This document shows, one piece after another, positions 17,784 to 26,250 of a DNA stretch of 64,000 nucleotides. The translations under genes and the position numbers were made by a program. Every line of letters starts with the position of its first letter. The first letter of the stretch is position 1. A model generated the notes under the pieces. The model had not been told where the DNA came from. It saw nothing but the letters and a program-made list of their open reading frames with translations, and did no database searches. This stretch comes from an uncultured Flavobacteriaceae bacterium (GTDB lineage: Bacteria > Bacteroidota > Bacteroidia > Flavobacteriales > Flavobacteriaceae), in assembly GCA_947500435.1 (NCBI GenBank), contig CANMRV010000005.1:372001-436000 (forward strand), given 5' to 3'.

Positions 17784-18947
17784 TTATTCTAAAGGCTTAA
17801 AAAATACATTTTGATGGGCTGGTAAAAGCTCAGGATGAAAAATATGGATAAGGTCTTTTAAAACCAAATCAGGTCGTTGTGGCGCAAGTTCGTAGTATAG
17901 TAATCCTCCGGTAGCGCCTTTGGTACTTGAAAAAGTGAATACCTTTTTGTTTTTAAAAGAATCGAATTGTTGATAATGAGGACTTGCGTCTGACATACTT
18001 TGGTAGGCAGTAAATTGTGAAGGGCCTATCCAGAAATCAGCGTTTTTACTTTTTTCAAGAACGGTTTCCCAGCTTAAGGAAAGGCTTCCGGTTTCGGGAG
18101 TGTCTTTCCAAAGGTAATTCGCATTGGCATCTGCCAAAAATTGAGCAGCCCAGCTCTTTCCAGCGGGAAGATACCAGACATCCTTGTACATGGCGCCGCT
18201 CATCACTGTTGGAGGTTTCTTTGCTGTTTTTGCCAAGGATTTTGCCTCCATATAAGAATCTTTAATTTCTTTGAAAATACTATCTGCCATTGCTTCTTTT
18301 CTGAAAAAGGGAGCGAAAAACTTAATCCATTCTGCTTTTCCTAAGGGAGTTTCCTCGGTCCAATCTCCATTATAAACTACGGGAATATTTGCACGCTGAA
18401 TCGTTTCGTAGGTCTTATTTTGATTGTTGATACTAAAACCAAAGACCACATCAGGATTCATCTCCAAAACCAATTCTGTATTTAGGGATTCATTATTGCC
18501 GAGTTCTTTTATTAATCCACCATCAATTCGTTTTCTGGTTTTCTCTGAGGAAATGTATTTGGTGTCAGGAAAGCCAACGAGTTTGTCTTCGACACCCAAA
18601 GCTTCCAAGGCCGGAATATGTGTTGTAGAAGTAACTACAATATGTTGAACAGGAACGGTAACAATTGCATCATACGCATCTTTGTTCAAGGTAATGCTGG
18701 CTAATTTTTCGCGGGGTACTAGCGCATAAGTAAATACAGATTCAGCATTTGGCCAAGGAGAGGTGATTTTTATGGTGGTAATTTCATCAGCAGATTTTTC
18801 TATGGAAAAACCTTTTGCAAACTGAATTTTTTCTTGTTTTATGGAAGCTGTATCTGGGAACCCTTCTTTTTTCTCTTGCTTGCAGCAAACTAGAATAGCT
18901 AGGGTAAGAATGCAAAGAAAGTTTTTTGAATGGAATGAAATCTGCAT
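17784..18947 (-). CDS. Periplasmic cobalamin-binding lipoprotein, BtuF-like
   Basis: 387 residues. A signal peptide ends in a lipobox (LAILVCC, Cys21 or Cys22). Two Rossmann-like lobes are visible, the first with VVTSTTHIPALEALGVEDKLVGFPDT (a classic BtuF/FecB N-lobe region) and LVLEMNPDVVFGF, joined by a long helix to a second lobe. It hands the ligand to the adjacent permease. It begins the importer operon. A perfect TActTTTG box ends 4 bp before its ATG, so the message is predicted to be leaderless. Confidence 0.85.
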   Translation of the reverse strand: MQISFHSKNFLCILTLAILVCCKQEKKEGFPDTASIKQEKIQFAKGFSIEKSADEITTIKITSPWPNAESVFTYALVPREKLASITLNKDAYDAIVTVPVQHIVVTSTTHIPALEALGVEDKLVGFPDTKYISSEKTRKRIDGGLIKELGNNESLNTELVLEMNPDVVFGFSINNQNKTYETIQRANIPVVYNGDWTEETPLGKAEWIKFFAPFFRKEAMADSIFKEIKDSYMEAKSLAKTAKKPPTVMSGAMYKDVWYLPAGKSWAAQFLADANANYLWKDTPETGSLSLSWETVLEKSKNADFWIGPSQFTAYQSMSDASPHYQQFDSFKNKKVFTFSSTKGATGGLLYYELAPQRPDLVLKDLIHIFHPELLPAHQNVFFKPLE

Positions 18948-18951
18948 TTTT

Positions 18952-18984
18952 CAAAAGTAGTATTATTTAATCTTTGTGTTCAAA
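18952..18984 (-). promoter_or_regulatory. btuF-like operon promoter, predicted leaderless start
   Basis: Minus-strand TTTG (18984-18981), a 21-bp spacer and TActTTTG (18959-18952). With the usual -7 box distance, transcription would begin at about 18947, the A of the start codon. Confidence 0.6.
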
Positions 18985-19008
18985 CATTAAACAAAATGTT
19001 TACTTTTG
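18973..19008 (+). promoter_or_regulatory. Promoter of the riboswitch-btuB transcript
   Basis: TTTG (18973-18976) and TActTTTG (19001-19008) with a 24-bp spacer, slightly longer than usual. It overlaps the divergent btuF-like promoter. Transcription would start near 19013 and include the palindrome at 19032 and the riboswitch. Confidence 0.5.
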
Positions 19009-19031
19009 AGACGAATTTTGGTTTGACGAAC

Positions 19032-19054
19032 AGATACTGAAACGAGTTCAGTAT
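19032..19054 (+). repeat. Covarying palindrome, copy A
   Basis: ATACTGAA-acgag-TTCAGTAT forms an 8-bp perfect stem with a 5-nt loop. A copy in opposite orientation at 27302-27324 differs at three of 23 positions, two of which are a compensatory T-A to C-G change in the stem. Here it lies between the promoter and the riboswitch aptamer. Confidence 0.6.
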
Positions 19055-19061
19055 TGACTTC

Positions 19062-19240
19062 TTCAATTAAAAGGGAATTTGGTGAGAATCCAAAGCTGTT
19101 CCCGCAACTGTAAGCATATACTGATTCATTTCAGTGTCTTTCCAAAAATGGGAAGTTGTTATTTACTGCAGTACCACTGGTCGCTTTTTGAAGACTGGGA
19201 AGGTTAAATAACAAAATGTAAGTCAGGAGACCTGCCTTTA
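19062..19240 (+). ncRNA. Cobalamin riboswitch
   Basis: The conserved core is plain: GGGAATTTGGTGAGAATCC near 19073, CCCGCAACTGTAAGC near 19101, the GTACCACTGG block near 19171, TGAAGACTGGGAAGG near 19189, and the B12 box AGTCAGGAGACCTGCC (19221-19236). It binds a cobalamin form and shuts off the downstream receptor gene when B12 is plentiful. A hairpin at 19258-19278 just before the start codon is a plausible expression platform, suggesting translational control. The divergent ABC importer operon has no such element. Confidence 0.95.
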
Positions 19241-19257
19241 TTCATAACTAAATCGAT

Positions 19258-19278
19258 AGACTTTCGGGTAAAAGGTCT
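19258..19278 (+). promoter_or_regulatory. Possible RBS-sequestering hairpin of the riboswitch
   Basis: AGACTTT (19258-19264) pairs with AAAGGTCT (19271-19278) with one bulged G and a CGGGTA loop. It covers AAAGG, the only purine-rich stretch before the ATG at 19287. GGTCT here is also complementary to AGACC (19228-19232) inside the B12 box, and the loop GGTA to TACC at 19172-19175, giving two possible switching contacts. Confidence 0.5.
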
Positions 19279-19286
19279 TACGTGGT

Positions 19287-21125
19287 ATGAAAAATGTAAT
19301 CCTTTTTTTGTTTGCATTTATAGGTGTGAACACAGTTTTTGGGCAACGTGACTCCGTCATTGTTTTACAAGAAGTGGTGCTATCCGATAGTAAACTGCAA
19401 CAGTTTGCTGATGGAATAAGAGTAACGCGACTTAGCGATTCCGTATTACAACGGAATAGGGGCATGCTGACCGATAATCTCCAATACAATACACCTATCT
19501 ATTTCAAGCAAAATGGCTACGGAATGGTTTCATCCGCAAGTTTTCGGGGAACTTCCGCCCAGCAAACCGCAGTTGTCTGGAATGGAATTAATATCAATTC
19601 GCAGCTCACAGGTCAGACCGATTTTAATACAGTCATGGCGCAAAACTTAAGCGAAGTATCCGTTAGGAGCGGGGGAGGGAGTACGCAATATGGTACTGGT
19701 GCCATTGGCGGAAGTATACACTTGAATCAGAATCTGACTTTTGGTAGTCCGTTTGAAAATACATTTAGAATTGGTTATGGCAGTTTTGACACGAGTACTA
19801 TTGGGTATCATTCTGAATGGGGAACTGATAAAACTTCATACAGCATCGGCATCGGTCACTTTAGTTCTGCAAATGATTTCAAATATTTAGGAACTGCTAG
19901 AAGAAACGAAAATGGAGCTTTCACCAATCAGAATCTAGATATTGCCATTGGTCAATTACTTTCAAAATCAAATCTAATCAAGGTATATCACAATACATTT
20001 TTTGGAAATCGTGATTTTTCAGGAACGCTGACCGCCCCATCAGACGATAACTATCGGGACCTAAATACCCGCTCATTGGTAGAGTGGACGAATTTTAACA
20101 CAAACCATGTACAGCGCGTAAAAGTGGCTTACTTATCTGAACGCTATCGGTATTACGCAAATAAAGAAAGAGATGATTTTAGTTTTGGAAAATCGGGAAG
20201 CTTCCTGCTGAATTATGATTATTTGTATCGCTATAAGAAATGGAAGCTGAACGGAATTGTCGAGGCGAATACTGTAAATGCTGAAGGTTCATCCATCCGT
20301 AAGGAAAATAGAAATCGTCTGGCGGGCATCTTATTAATTTCGCATACGCCATCTGATAAGTTTAGTTACGGAATAGATATTCGAAAGGATTGGGTAAGTG
20401 ATTTTGAGAGTCCCTTTGTTTTTTCAATGGATGTCAAATATCAACCTTCGAAAATCTATACGGTCAATTTGAACGCTTCAAAAAACTTTCGAATTCCCAC
20501 GTTTAATGATTTGTACTGGGAAGAAGCAGGAGCAGGCGGGAATCTTGAATTACTTCCGGAAACTTCCCTGCAAGGTGAAATAGGACAAAGTTTAAAAGGG
20601 AAAAATTACAGCTTCTCCTTAAACGGATTCTATATTTCCACAAGTGATTTAATACAATGGCGACCAGATATTTCGGGGAATTGGTCTCCTGTTAACATAA
20701 AAGATGTCACACAATACGGACTTGAATTAGAAACTGAAATCCGAAGAAAATCTGGAGAACATCAATGGCAATGGAAGAATGGATATGTTTATACCAAAGC
20801 CATAGATAATGAAAGTAGGCAGCAATTGATTTATGTTCCTTTTCATAAAGTCACTTCTAATCTTGCCTATACCTATAAAAAATGGGGCTCTTTTGTACAA
20901 GGTCTTTATAACGGTGAAGTCTTTACCACAACAGATAACAATCAAAATATTGCAGATTATTTGGTCCTCAATGCTGGTCTGACCTATAGTTTTCCAAAAA
21001 AGATGGGAATCGTTACAGAAACCCAATTGGTAGTAAATAACTTATTAAACGAAAATTACCAAAATGTGGCATTTCGACCCATGCCCAATAGAAATATTCA
21101 CCTTAACCTTAATTTTAAATTTTAA
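19287..21125 (+). CDS. TonB-dependent outer-membrane receptor, BtuB-like
   Basis: 612 residues with a signal peptide (cleaved after about 20, FGQ), a short N-terminal stretch LQEVVLSDSKLQ that may be the TonB box, a plug domain (about 45-150, with SFRGTSAQQTAVVWNGINI), and a 22-strand barrel ending in the aromatic terminus LNLNFKF. It is of BtuB size and has no carboxypeptidase-like N-terminal extension. It takes up cobalamin across the outer membrane with energy from TonB-ExbBD. The cobalamin riboswitch directly upstream supports the substrate. It is followed after 3 bp by the BtuG-like gene. Confidence 0.88.
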   Translation: MKNVILFLFAFIGVNTVFGQRDSVIVLQEVVLSDSKLQQFADGIRVTRLSDSVLQRNRGMLTDNLQYNTPIYFKQNGYGMVSSASFRGTSAQQTAVVWNGININSQLTGQTDFNTVMAQNLSEVSVRSGGGSTQYGTGAIGGSIHLNQNLTFGSPFENTFRIGYGSFDTSTIGYHSEWGTDKTSYSIGIGHFSSANDFKYLGTARRNENGAFTNQNLDIAIGQLLSKSNLIKVYHNTFFGNRDFSGTLTAPSDDNYRDLNTRSLVEWTNFNTNHVQRVKVAYLSERYRYYANKERDDFSFGKSGSFLLNYDYLYRYKKWKLNGIVEANTVNAEGSSIRKENRNRLAGILLISHTPSDKFSYGIDIRKDWVSDFESPFVFSMDVKYQPSKIYTVNLNASKNFRIPTFNDLYWEEAGAGGNLELLPETSLQGEIGQSLKGKNYSFSLNGFYISTSDLIQWRPDISGNWSPVNIKDVTQYGLELETEIRRKSGEHQWQWKNGYVYTKAIDNESRQQLIYVPFHKVTSNLAYTYKKWGSFVQGLYNGEVFTTTDNNQNIADYLVLNAGLTYSFPKKMGIVTETQLVVNNLLNENYQNVAFRPMPNRNIHLNLNFKF

Positions 21126-21128
21126 AAA

Positions 21129-22187
21129 ATGCGATTTAAAAATGTAGTATCAGTGATTGCTCTCAGTTTTCTTATCGGAGCTTGTGACAGTGGAATTAAA
21201 AGCTTGGACCCTATATTCGTTGGGGATTATGCATCAGGTATTTTGGTAAGTAACGAAGGCCCATTTAATAATGGAACGGGAACGGTTTCCTTTATTCCTG
21301 ATGATTTGAGCAGTGCCGAAAATGGCATTTATAAAAAGGTAAATAATACTGATTTAGGTAATGTGGTTCAATCCATAGGCTTTGATGAAAATAGGGCTTA
21401 TGTCATTGCAAACGTTTCAAACACGATTACCGTAGTGGACCGAAGTACATTTGGAAAAATCGCAGAAATCTCTGAGGGATTAAATAATCCACGTTACTTT
21501 TTGGCACTTGAAGGTAAGGGGTATGTTACGAATTGGGGAGACCCGAACGATATCACTGATGATTTTGTGGCAATGATAAATCTTACGACGAATACAGTTG
21601 AGGGTACGATTCCGGTTGATTTTGGTCCTGAAGAAATTGTTTCACGTCAAAGGACAATCTATGTGGCGCATCAAGGTGGTTTCGGGCAGAATAATAAGGT
21701 GTCGGTAATTGATGGAAATACCGATGAGGTTTCAACGACTATTGAGGTCGGCGATGTTCCGAAAGCCATGCAATTAGACGCTGTTGGAAATCTTTGGGTA
21801 CTATCTGCAGGAAAGCCTTCCTTTAGTGGAGAAGAGACCGCCGGTTCATTGTCAAAAATTAATACATCTACAAACCAAGTAGAATCAAGTATAGATTTCA
21901 CAACAATAGAGCACCCTAACCATTTAGGCTATGATGGTGCAAATCTATATTATACTTTGGATGGAGCTGTGTATAGCATACCTACATCAGCGACAGAGCT
22001 TCCAACAGAAAAAGCTTTTGATGGAGTAGGTACTTATGCCATGACTGTTAGAGATGGTAGGCTTTTTACTACCGACCCCAAAGACTTTGCAAGTAATGGA
22101 AGCCTAAGTATTTATGATTTAAATACGAAGGAAGAAGTAAAGACTTTTGAACTTGGTATTATTCCTGGGGGGATCTATTTTAATTAA
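21129..22187 (+). CDS. Surface YncE-like propeller lipoprotein, BtuG-like
   Basis: 352 residues with a lipoprotein signal (lipobox LIGAC, Cys19). The body is a seven-bladed beta propeller of the YncE/DUF5074 type with repeated blade motifs such as AYVIANVSNTITVVDRST, VSVIDGNTDEVSTTIEVG and LSIYDLNTKEEVKTFELG. In Bacteroides, proteins of this kind paired with BtuB (BtuG) sit on the surface and bind B12 very tightly; the same gene order under a cobalamin riboswitch supports an equivalent role here. Ends in a strong terminator. Confidence 0.75.
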   Translation: MRFKNVVSVIALSFLIGACDSGIKSLDPIFVGDYASGILVSNEGPFNNGTGTVSFIPDDLSSAENGIYKKVNNTDLGNVVQSIGFDENRAYVIANVSNTITVVDRSTFGKIAEISEGLNNPRYFLALEGKGYVTNWGDPNDITDDFVAMINLTTNTVEGTIPVDFGPEEIVSRQRTIYVAHQGGFGQNNKVSVIDGNTDEVSTTIEVGDVPKAMQLDAVGNLWVLSAGKPSFSGEETAGSLSKINTSTNQVESSIDFTTIEHPNHLGYDGANLYYTLDGAVYSIPTSATELPTEKAFDGVGTYAMTVRDGRLFTTDPKDFASNGSLSIYDLNTKEEVKTFELGIIPGGIYFN

Positions 22188-22205
22188 TATTAAAATCTCT
22201 CGAAC

Positions 22206-22239
22206 AAAAAAGGCTTGGTAAATCTACCAAGCCTTTTTT
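22206..22239 (+). terminator. Terminator of the btuB-btuG unit
   Basis: A perfect 15-bp stem, AAAAAAGGCTTGGTA (22206-22220) with TACCAAGCCTTTTTT (22225-22239) and an AATC loop. Symmetric, so it also serves the convergent S41 peptidase gene. Confidence 0.93.
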
Positions 22240-22265
22240 GTTTTTATACTCAGCATATTACTAGC

Positions 22266-23759
22266 TTACTCAAATTCTATAAAAGGCACTTCGGTAACAT
22301 ACATGTTATCCTTTACCGGAGTAAACATTTTTGAGTTGGTAAATTCATCAATTGGCATCTTCACAGTAAAATCTCTTTTACCAGAGACACCAGTAATAAG
22401 AGCAATTGCTTGAGCCAATAGCGGCTCATTTTGATCTCCCAAGACACCCATATTCTCTAGGTCTTCCTTAACTTCAAAATCAGGTACTAAGCCTGACGTA
22501 TAATCTGAAAAACCATCGACGTTTTCGTTTCGGCCAATTAAAGGTTGAATAGCCCAGCTATTCCCATTCTTAATTTGGTTTTTTCTTTCAGCAGTGTAAA
22601 TATATCTATTTGCCCTATCATCAACTAAAGTCACGGAAAACTCATTTTTTCCTCTTGTGACATCTCCTATTTGAACTACATCCACATATGGGTTAAGACC
22701 GTTTATAACTAATTCGGTTGCAGATGCCGACCCTTTGGTAGTTAGGATATAAACTTTCGATAAGTTTAATGTATTTACGCCTGTACCATTTTTGGTTTTA
22801 TCAAGAAAAAAGCGACGAACATCTGTGTTGTTATTTTCTAAGACCGCCTGATATTTATCATTATATCGAGCTTTTAAAAAGACATCGTTCGTATTGGTTC
22901 CATAAATCATACTTGAAAGCAGTACCGAGCTATTCACGTCTCCACCAGGATTGTATCTCATGTCCAACACCAAATTGGTAACTCCACCTGATTTAAAGCG
23001 ACCGAACACCTCATTTAGCTGTTCATCAAACTCATTTATAAAGCCGTTATAGACCAAATACCCAATCTTTTCACCACTGATTTCAAATATCTTATCGAGA
23101 AATATGGGGTTTTCCGCTAGTCCTTCCTGCTTGGTCAATGAAACTTCCTTGCCATTGAGAGTAAATTCATTATTTGCAAAATCTGCCATATTTAAAGTAT
23201 AGCTGGTTACATCTCCAAATAGCAAGTCCCTAAAGTTATTTGAGGTAAGCGCTTGACCATCGACGGCTGTAAAAATCTCACCCCGGCTTATATCTTTTCC
23301 AGCTGCATCAGAACCCGGTATAATGTAACGAACAACGCCAAACACAAGATCACTTCCGGTAAAACTTATTAAACCGAACTCTAAACCGTTACTCTTTGAA
23401 ATTCCTGCCAATGAATTCGTCAGCGTGGTATAGTCATCAGAAAAGAAACTAAAGCGATCTTCTGTAAATTGTAACTTATTTCTAAAAAAGTCCGTTGGAT
23501 TAGCCTCTGATTTCAAAAATTCAGTGTACTGTTTTGTTCCTTCTGCTGAAATCGGGAATCGGTTGTCAGCCAAGTCAGGAACTTCTTTTTGCCAGAAATA
23601 CCAGTAGTTCATGGCTTTCCACATAAAATCCTGTACGTCAACACCTGCGTTGGGCTCTGCATCAACCGTTGGTGGTATGGCAAAATCCTCTGCTTTTTTG
23701 CTGCAGGCGAAGAGCACAAATAAGCAGAAGAAAAGTGTACTAATTTTTAAATATTTCAT
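22266..23759 (-). CDS. S41 family peptidase lipoprotein (copy 1)
   Basis: 497 residues. Lipobox LFVLFAC puts the mature N-terminus at Cys19. A conserved N-terminal module (VQDFMWKAMNYWYFWQKEVPD, about 42-62) precedes a PDZ-like region (about 120-190) and the tail-specific protease domain. In TKGSASATEL the nucleophile is Ser346, and Lys371 in DVTRGKN follows 25 residues later, the same spacing as the catalytic dyad of Tsp. The enzyme would degrade proteins in the periplasm or on the surface. A paralogue lies immediately upstream, so the pair arose by tandem duplication. Confidence 0.85.
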   Translation of the reverse strand: MKYLKISTLFFCLFVLFACSKKAEDFAIPPTVDAEPNAGVDVQDFMWKAMNYWYFWQKEVPDLADNRFPISAEGTKQYTEFLKSEANPTDFFRNKLQFTEDRFSFFSDDYTTLTNSLAGISKSNGLEFGLISFTGSDLVFGVVRYIIPGSDAAGKDISRGEIFTAVDGQALTSNNFRDLLFGDVTSYTLNMADFANNEFTLNGKEVSLTKQEGLAENPIFLDKIFEISGEKIGYLVYNGFINEFDEQLNEVFGRFKSGGVTNLVLDMRYNPGGDVNSSVLLSSMIYGTNTNDVFLKARYNDKYQAVLENNNTDVRRFFLDKTKNGTGVNTLNLSKVYILTTKGSASATELVINGLNPYVDVVQIGDVTRGKNEFSVTLVDDRANRYIYTAERKNQIKNGNSWAIQPLIGRNENVDGFSDYTSGLVPDFEVKEDLENMGVLGDQNEPLLAQAIALITGVSGKRDFTVKMPIDEFTNSKMFTPVKDNMYVTEVPFIEFE

Positions 23760-23905
23760 TCTTGGTGATTTGTAATACTAAAAACAATTTCATCCAAAAC
23801 TTTACAATCCTAGTTAGGGATGTTATCAAGTTGGGGTAAATTTGAAATAACGATGTAAGATTCTTACGAACATCATACACTATTGGAATTTGGTTTTCAG
23901 TTGTA

Positions 23906-25465
23906 CTATTTGATACCTGTTTTAACTTTTTCTTTAACTACCATTGGTATATCTCTAAAAACAAGCTCACCTCCTTTTGCCCTATGCAATGACGAGCTAG
24001 AAATTAAATCTACCGGAAATTTAGCCGTAAAATCTTTTTTGCCGGTAGATGCATCTATTTCTTGTAAAGCTCTTGCAAAAAGGCGTTCGTTCGGATCACC
24101 CAAACTGCCCAATTGACTAAGATCTTCACCGATTTCAACATTTGGCACAAGGCCTGCGGAGTAATCCCCGAAGCCCTCTGAATTTTCCGTTTGACTTACA
24201 ATTGGTTGAATAGCCCATTGATTATCAGGGTTTATTTCATCCTCTCTATCACGGTCGTAGCCAAAGCCAGTAGCAGGACTATCAACTAAGGTCAGAGACC
24301 CTTGGTTCTTACCTACTGTCCTTTCACCTATATGAACTACTTCAACATAAGGTCTTAAACCGTTCATTAATAATTCACTAGCGGAAGCAGAATTACGGGT
24401 AGCTATAATATAGACCTTGCTCAAATTAAGACTATTTAGGGGAATATTACTGTTGCCATCGTTGGTGCCAGTATCCGCTACGAAATTAGTTTTGTCACCG
24501 CCTACAACATCCCAAGCTTGCTCCAGTCTATTATTAAATCTTCTATTATAAAATACTTTGTCAGGGTTAGCCTCATAAATTAGACTACCCAAGATTTGAG
24601 TAATGTAGCCAAAACCTCCAGGGTTATATCTCAAGTCTAATACCAATTCATCGATTCCCTGCGCTTTTAGTTCTCCAAAAGCTTCGTTCAGAGGTTCTCC
24701 AGAGTTCCCTGCAAATTGATTATAGACCATATACCCAACTTTAATTCCGTTATGTTCAATAACCTGATTTACTAGAATTGGGTTTTCAACTAGGCCTTCT
24801 TGTTTGGTAAGTGATAACTCTCTTCCGTTAGGAGCAATAGTGCCATCTATGGTGGCGAAATTTAAGGTGTAAGTGTCTGAATCACCAAAAAGTAGTTCTC
24901 TATAATTATCACGTGTAAGGTCTGTTCCATTTACGCCAATAAAAATATCACCTCGTTTAATATCTTTACCATCAGCATCGGACCCTGGTACTATATAACG
25001 CACAAAGCCAAAAAGCCTTCTTGAATCCGTAATTGCACCTAAGCCAAATTCAACTCCGTTGCTTTTAGAAACCCCTGCGAACCCCTGCACTATATCCTTG
25101 TAATTTTCACTTAAGAAACTAAATCTATCTACTGCATTGTTATCTCCAACAACATTGGAGTGTTCATTACATAGTTTATTGAAAAAAAAGTCTTCTGGAT
25201 CTGTTGATGAACCCAGGAAGCTAACATAAGCTGGGTCTGAAGGACCGGTAAATCTATTATCAGCCAAATCAGTAACATCTTCTTGCCAAAAATAATATAT
25301 ATTCATAGCTCTCCACATAAAATCTTGTACAGGATAATCAGCAACGGATTTTACTACAGGGGTTTCTTCTTTTGGTTCCTCTGAAATTACAGGAGTATCA
25401 TCATTTTTTTTACAGCTGGTAACAATTAACCCAAAGGCTAATAATAGGAGGAAGTACTTTTTCAT
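23906..25465 (-). CDS. S41 family peptidase lipoprotein (copy 2)
   Basis: 519 residues, same architecture as the neighbouring copy: lipobox LIVTSC (Cys18), a Glu/Pro linker, VQDFMWRAMNIYYFWQEDV (46-64), PDZ-like segment with RYIVPGSDADGKDIKRGDI, then protease domain. Catalytic Ser361 in NSASASEL and Lys386 in ERTVGKN, spaced by 25. It has two extra loops relative to copy 1 (near 100-112, with two cysteines around it, and 330-350). The two genes are separated by 146 bp without a clear terminator. Specificity differences between the copies cannot be read from sequence. Confidence 0.85.
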   Translation of the reverse strand: MKKYFLLLLAFGLIVTSCKKNDDTPVISEEPKEETPVVKSVADYPVQDFMWRAMNIYYFWQEDVTDLADNRFTGPSDPAYVSFLGSSTDPEDFFFNKLCNEHSNVVGDNNAVDRFSFLSENYKDIVQGFAGVSKSNGVEFGLGAITDSRRLFGFVRYIVPGSDADGKDIKRGDIFIGVNGTDLTRDNYRELLFGDSDTYTLNFATIDGTIAPNGRELSLTKQEGLVENPILVNQVIEHNGIKVGYMVYNQFAGNSGEPLNEAFGELKAQGIDELVLDLRYNPGGFGYITQILGSLIYEANPDKVFYNRRFNNRLEQAWDVVGGDKTNFVADTGTNDGNSNIPLNSLNLSKVYIIATRNSASASELLMNGLRPYVEVVHIGERTVGKNQGSLTLVDSPATGFGYDRDREDEINPDNQWAIQPIVSQTENSEGFGDYSAGLVPNVEIGEDLSQLGSLGDPNERLFARALQEIDASTGKKDFTAKFPVDLISSSSLHRAKGGELVFRDIPMVVKEKVKTGIK

Positions 25466-25740
25466 TTTCTTTTTTTAGTTAAGTCGCATCTGTAACAGAA
25501 AATTACAAGAAGCGTCTGGTTTACTCTATAAATGAACAATTCACATTACAAATACCCTACCACATTTTCTTGATGCTCAATTTTGAATATGCTTTTTGCA
25601 AAAGGAACCTTGAGAATAGTTATAATGCGCCCCTAAAATAGGGACATTGACAAGAATAAAAAATTTATTGTAACAAAAATCGTTATACTTCGTCTTCCTT
25701 ATGTAAACGGTTAAGAAACCCTTACAAACGACCAACTAAA

Positions 25741-26250
25741 ATGCAGCAGTCAGAATTTTTAAATGTGGTAATGCCTTTTAAGGATAAACTCTTTAGACTA
25801 GCAAAACGCTTGCTTGTATCTACGGAGGAGGCTGAGGATGCAACGCAAGAAGTTTTAATCAAGCTTTGGAATAAGAATACCTCTTTTGAGAAGTATAAAA
25901 ATGTCGAAGCCTTTGCAATGACGATGACGAAGAATTTTTGTCTGGATAGATTAAAGTCAAAACAGGCAGGAAATTTGAAACTAGTTCATAGCAACTATCA
26001 AGAAAAGGGAAGTCTTTTACAAAACCAGATAGAAGCGAAAGACAGTGTAAGTTGGGTAGAAAAGATTATGGACGAGCTACCTGAACAACAAAAGATGGTT
26101 TTGCAATTACGAGATGTAGAAGAGTATGATTATGATGAGATTGCAGAAATGTTAGATATGCAGCCAACAGCAGTGCGAGTAGCATTATCAAGAGCAAGAA
26201 AAACAGTAAGAGAAAAATTAGTACAAAAACATAATTATGGAATCGGATAA
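25741..26250 (+). CDS. ECF-type RNA polymerase sigma-70 factor
   Basis: 169 residues with region 2 at about 10-75 (FKDKLFRLAKRLLVSTEEAEDATQEVLIKLW) and region 4 at about 108-160, including the helix-turn-helix YDEIAEMLDMQPTAVRVALSRARKTV. It directs core polymerase to a stress or surface regulon. The next gene overlaps it by 14 bp and encodes a one-TM protein, the usual anti-sigma position, and three DUF4252 genes follow. The 275-bp upstream gap, shared with the divergent peptidase gene, shows no clear housekeeping promoter, which would suit autoregulation. Confidence 0.92.
   Translation: MQQSEFLNVVMPFKDKLFRLAKRLLVSTEEAEDATQEVLIKLWNKNTSFEKYKNVEAFAMTMTKNFCLDRLKSKQAGNLKLVHSNYQEKGSLLQNQIEAKDSVSWVEKIMDELPEQQKMVLQLRDVEEYDYDEIAEMLDMQPTAVRVALSRARKTVREKLVQKHNYGIG

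Noticed and set aside
25466..25740. Regulatory RNA in the gap between the peptidase and sigma genes
   Set aside because: No strong hairpin, no conserved motif and no clean promoter could be seen by eye.
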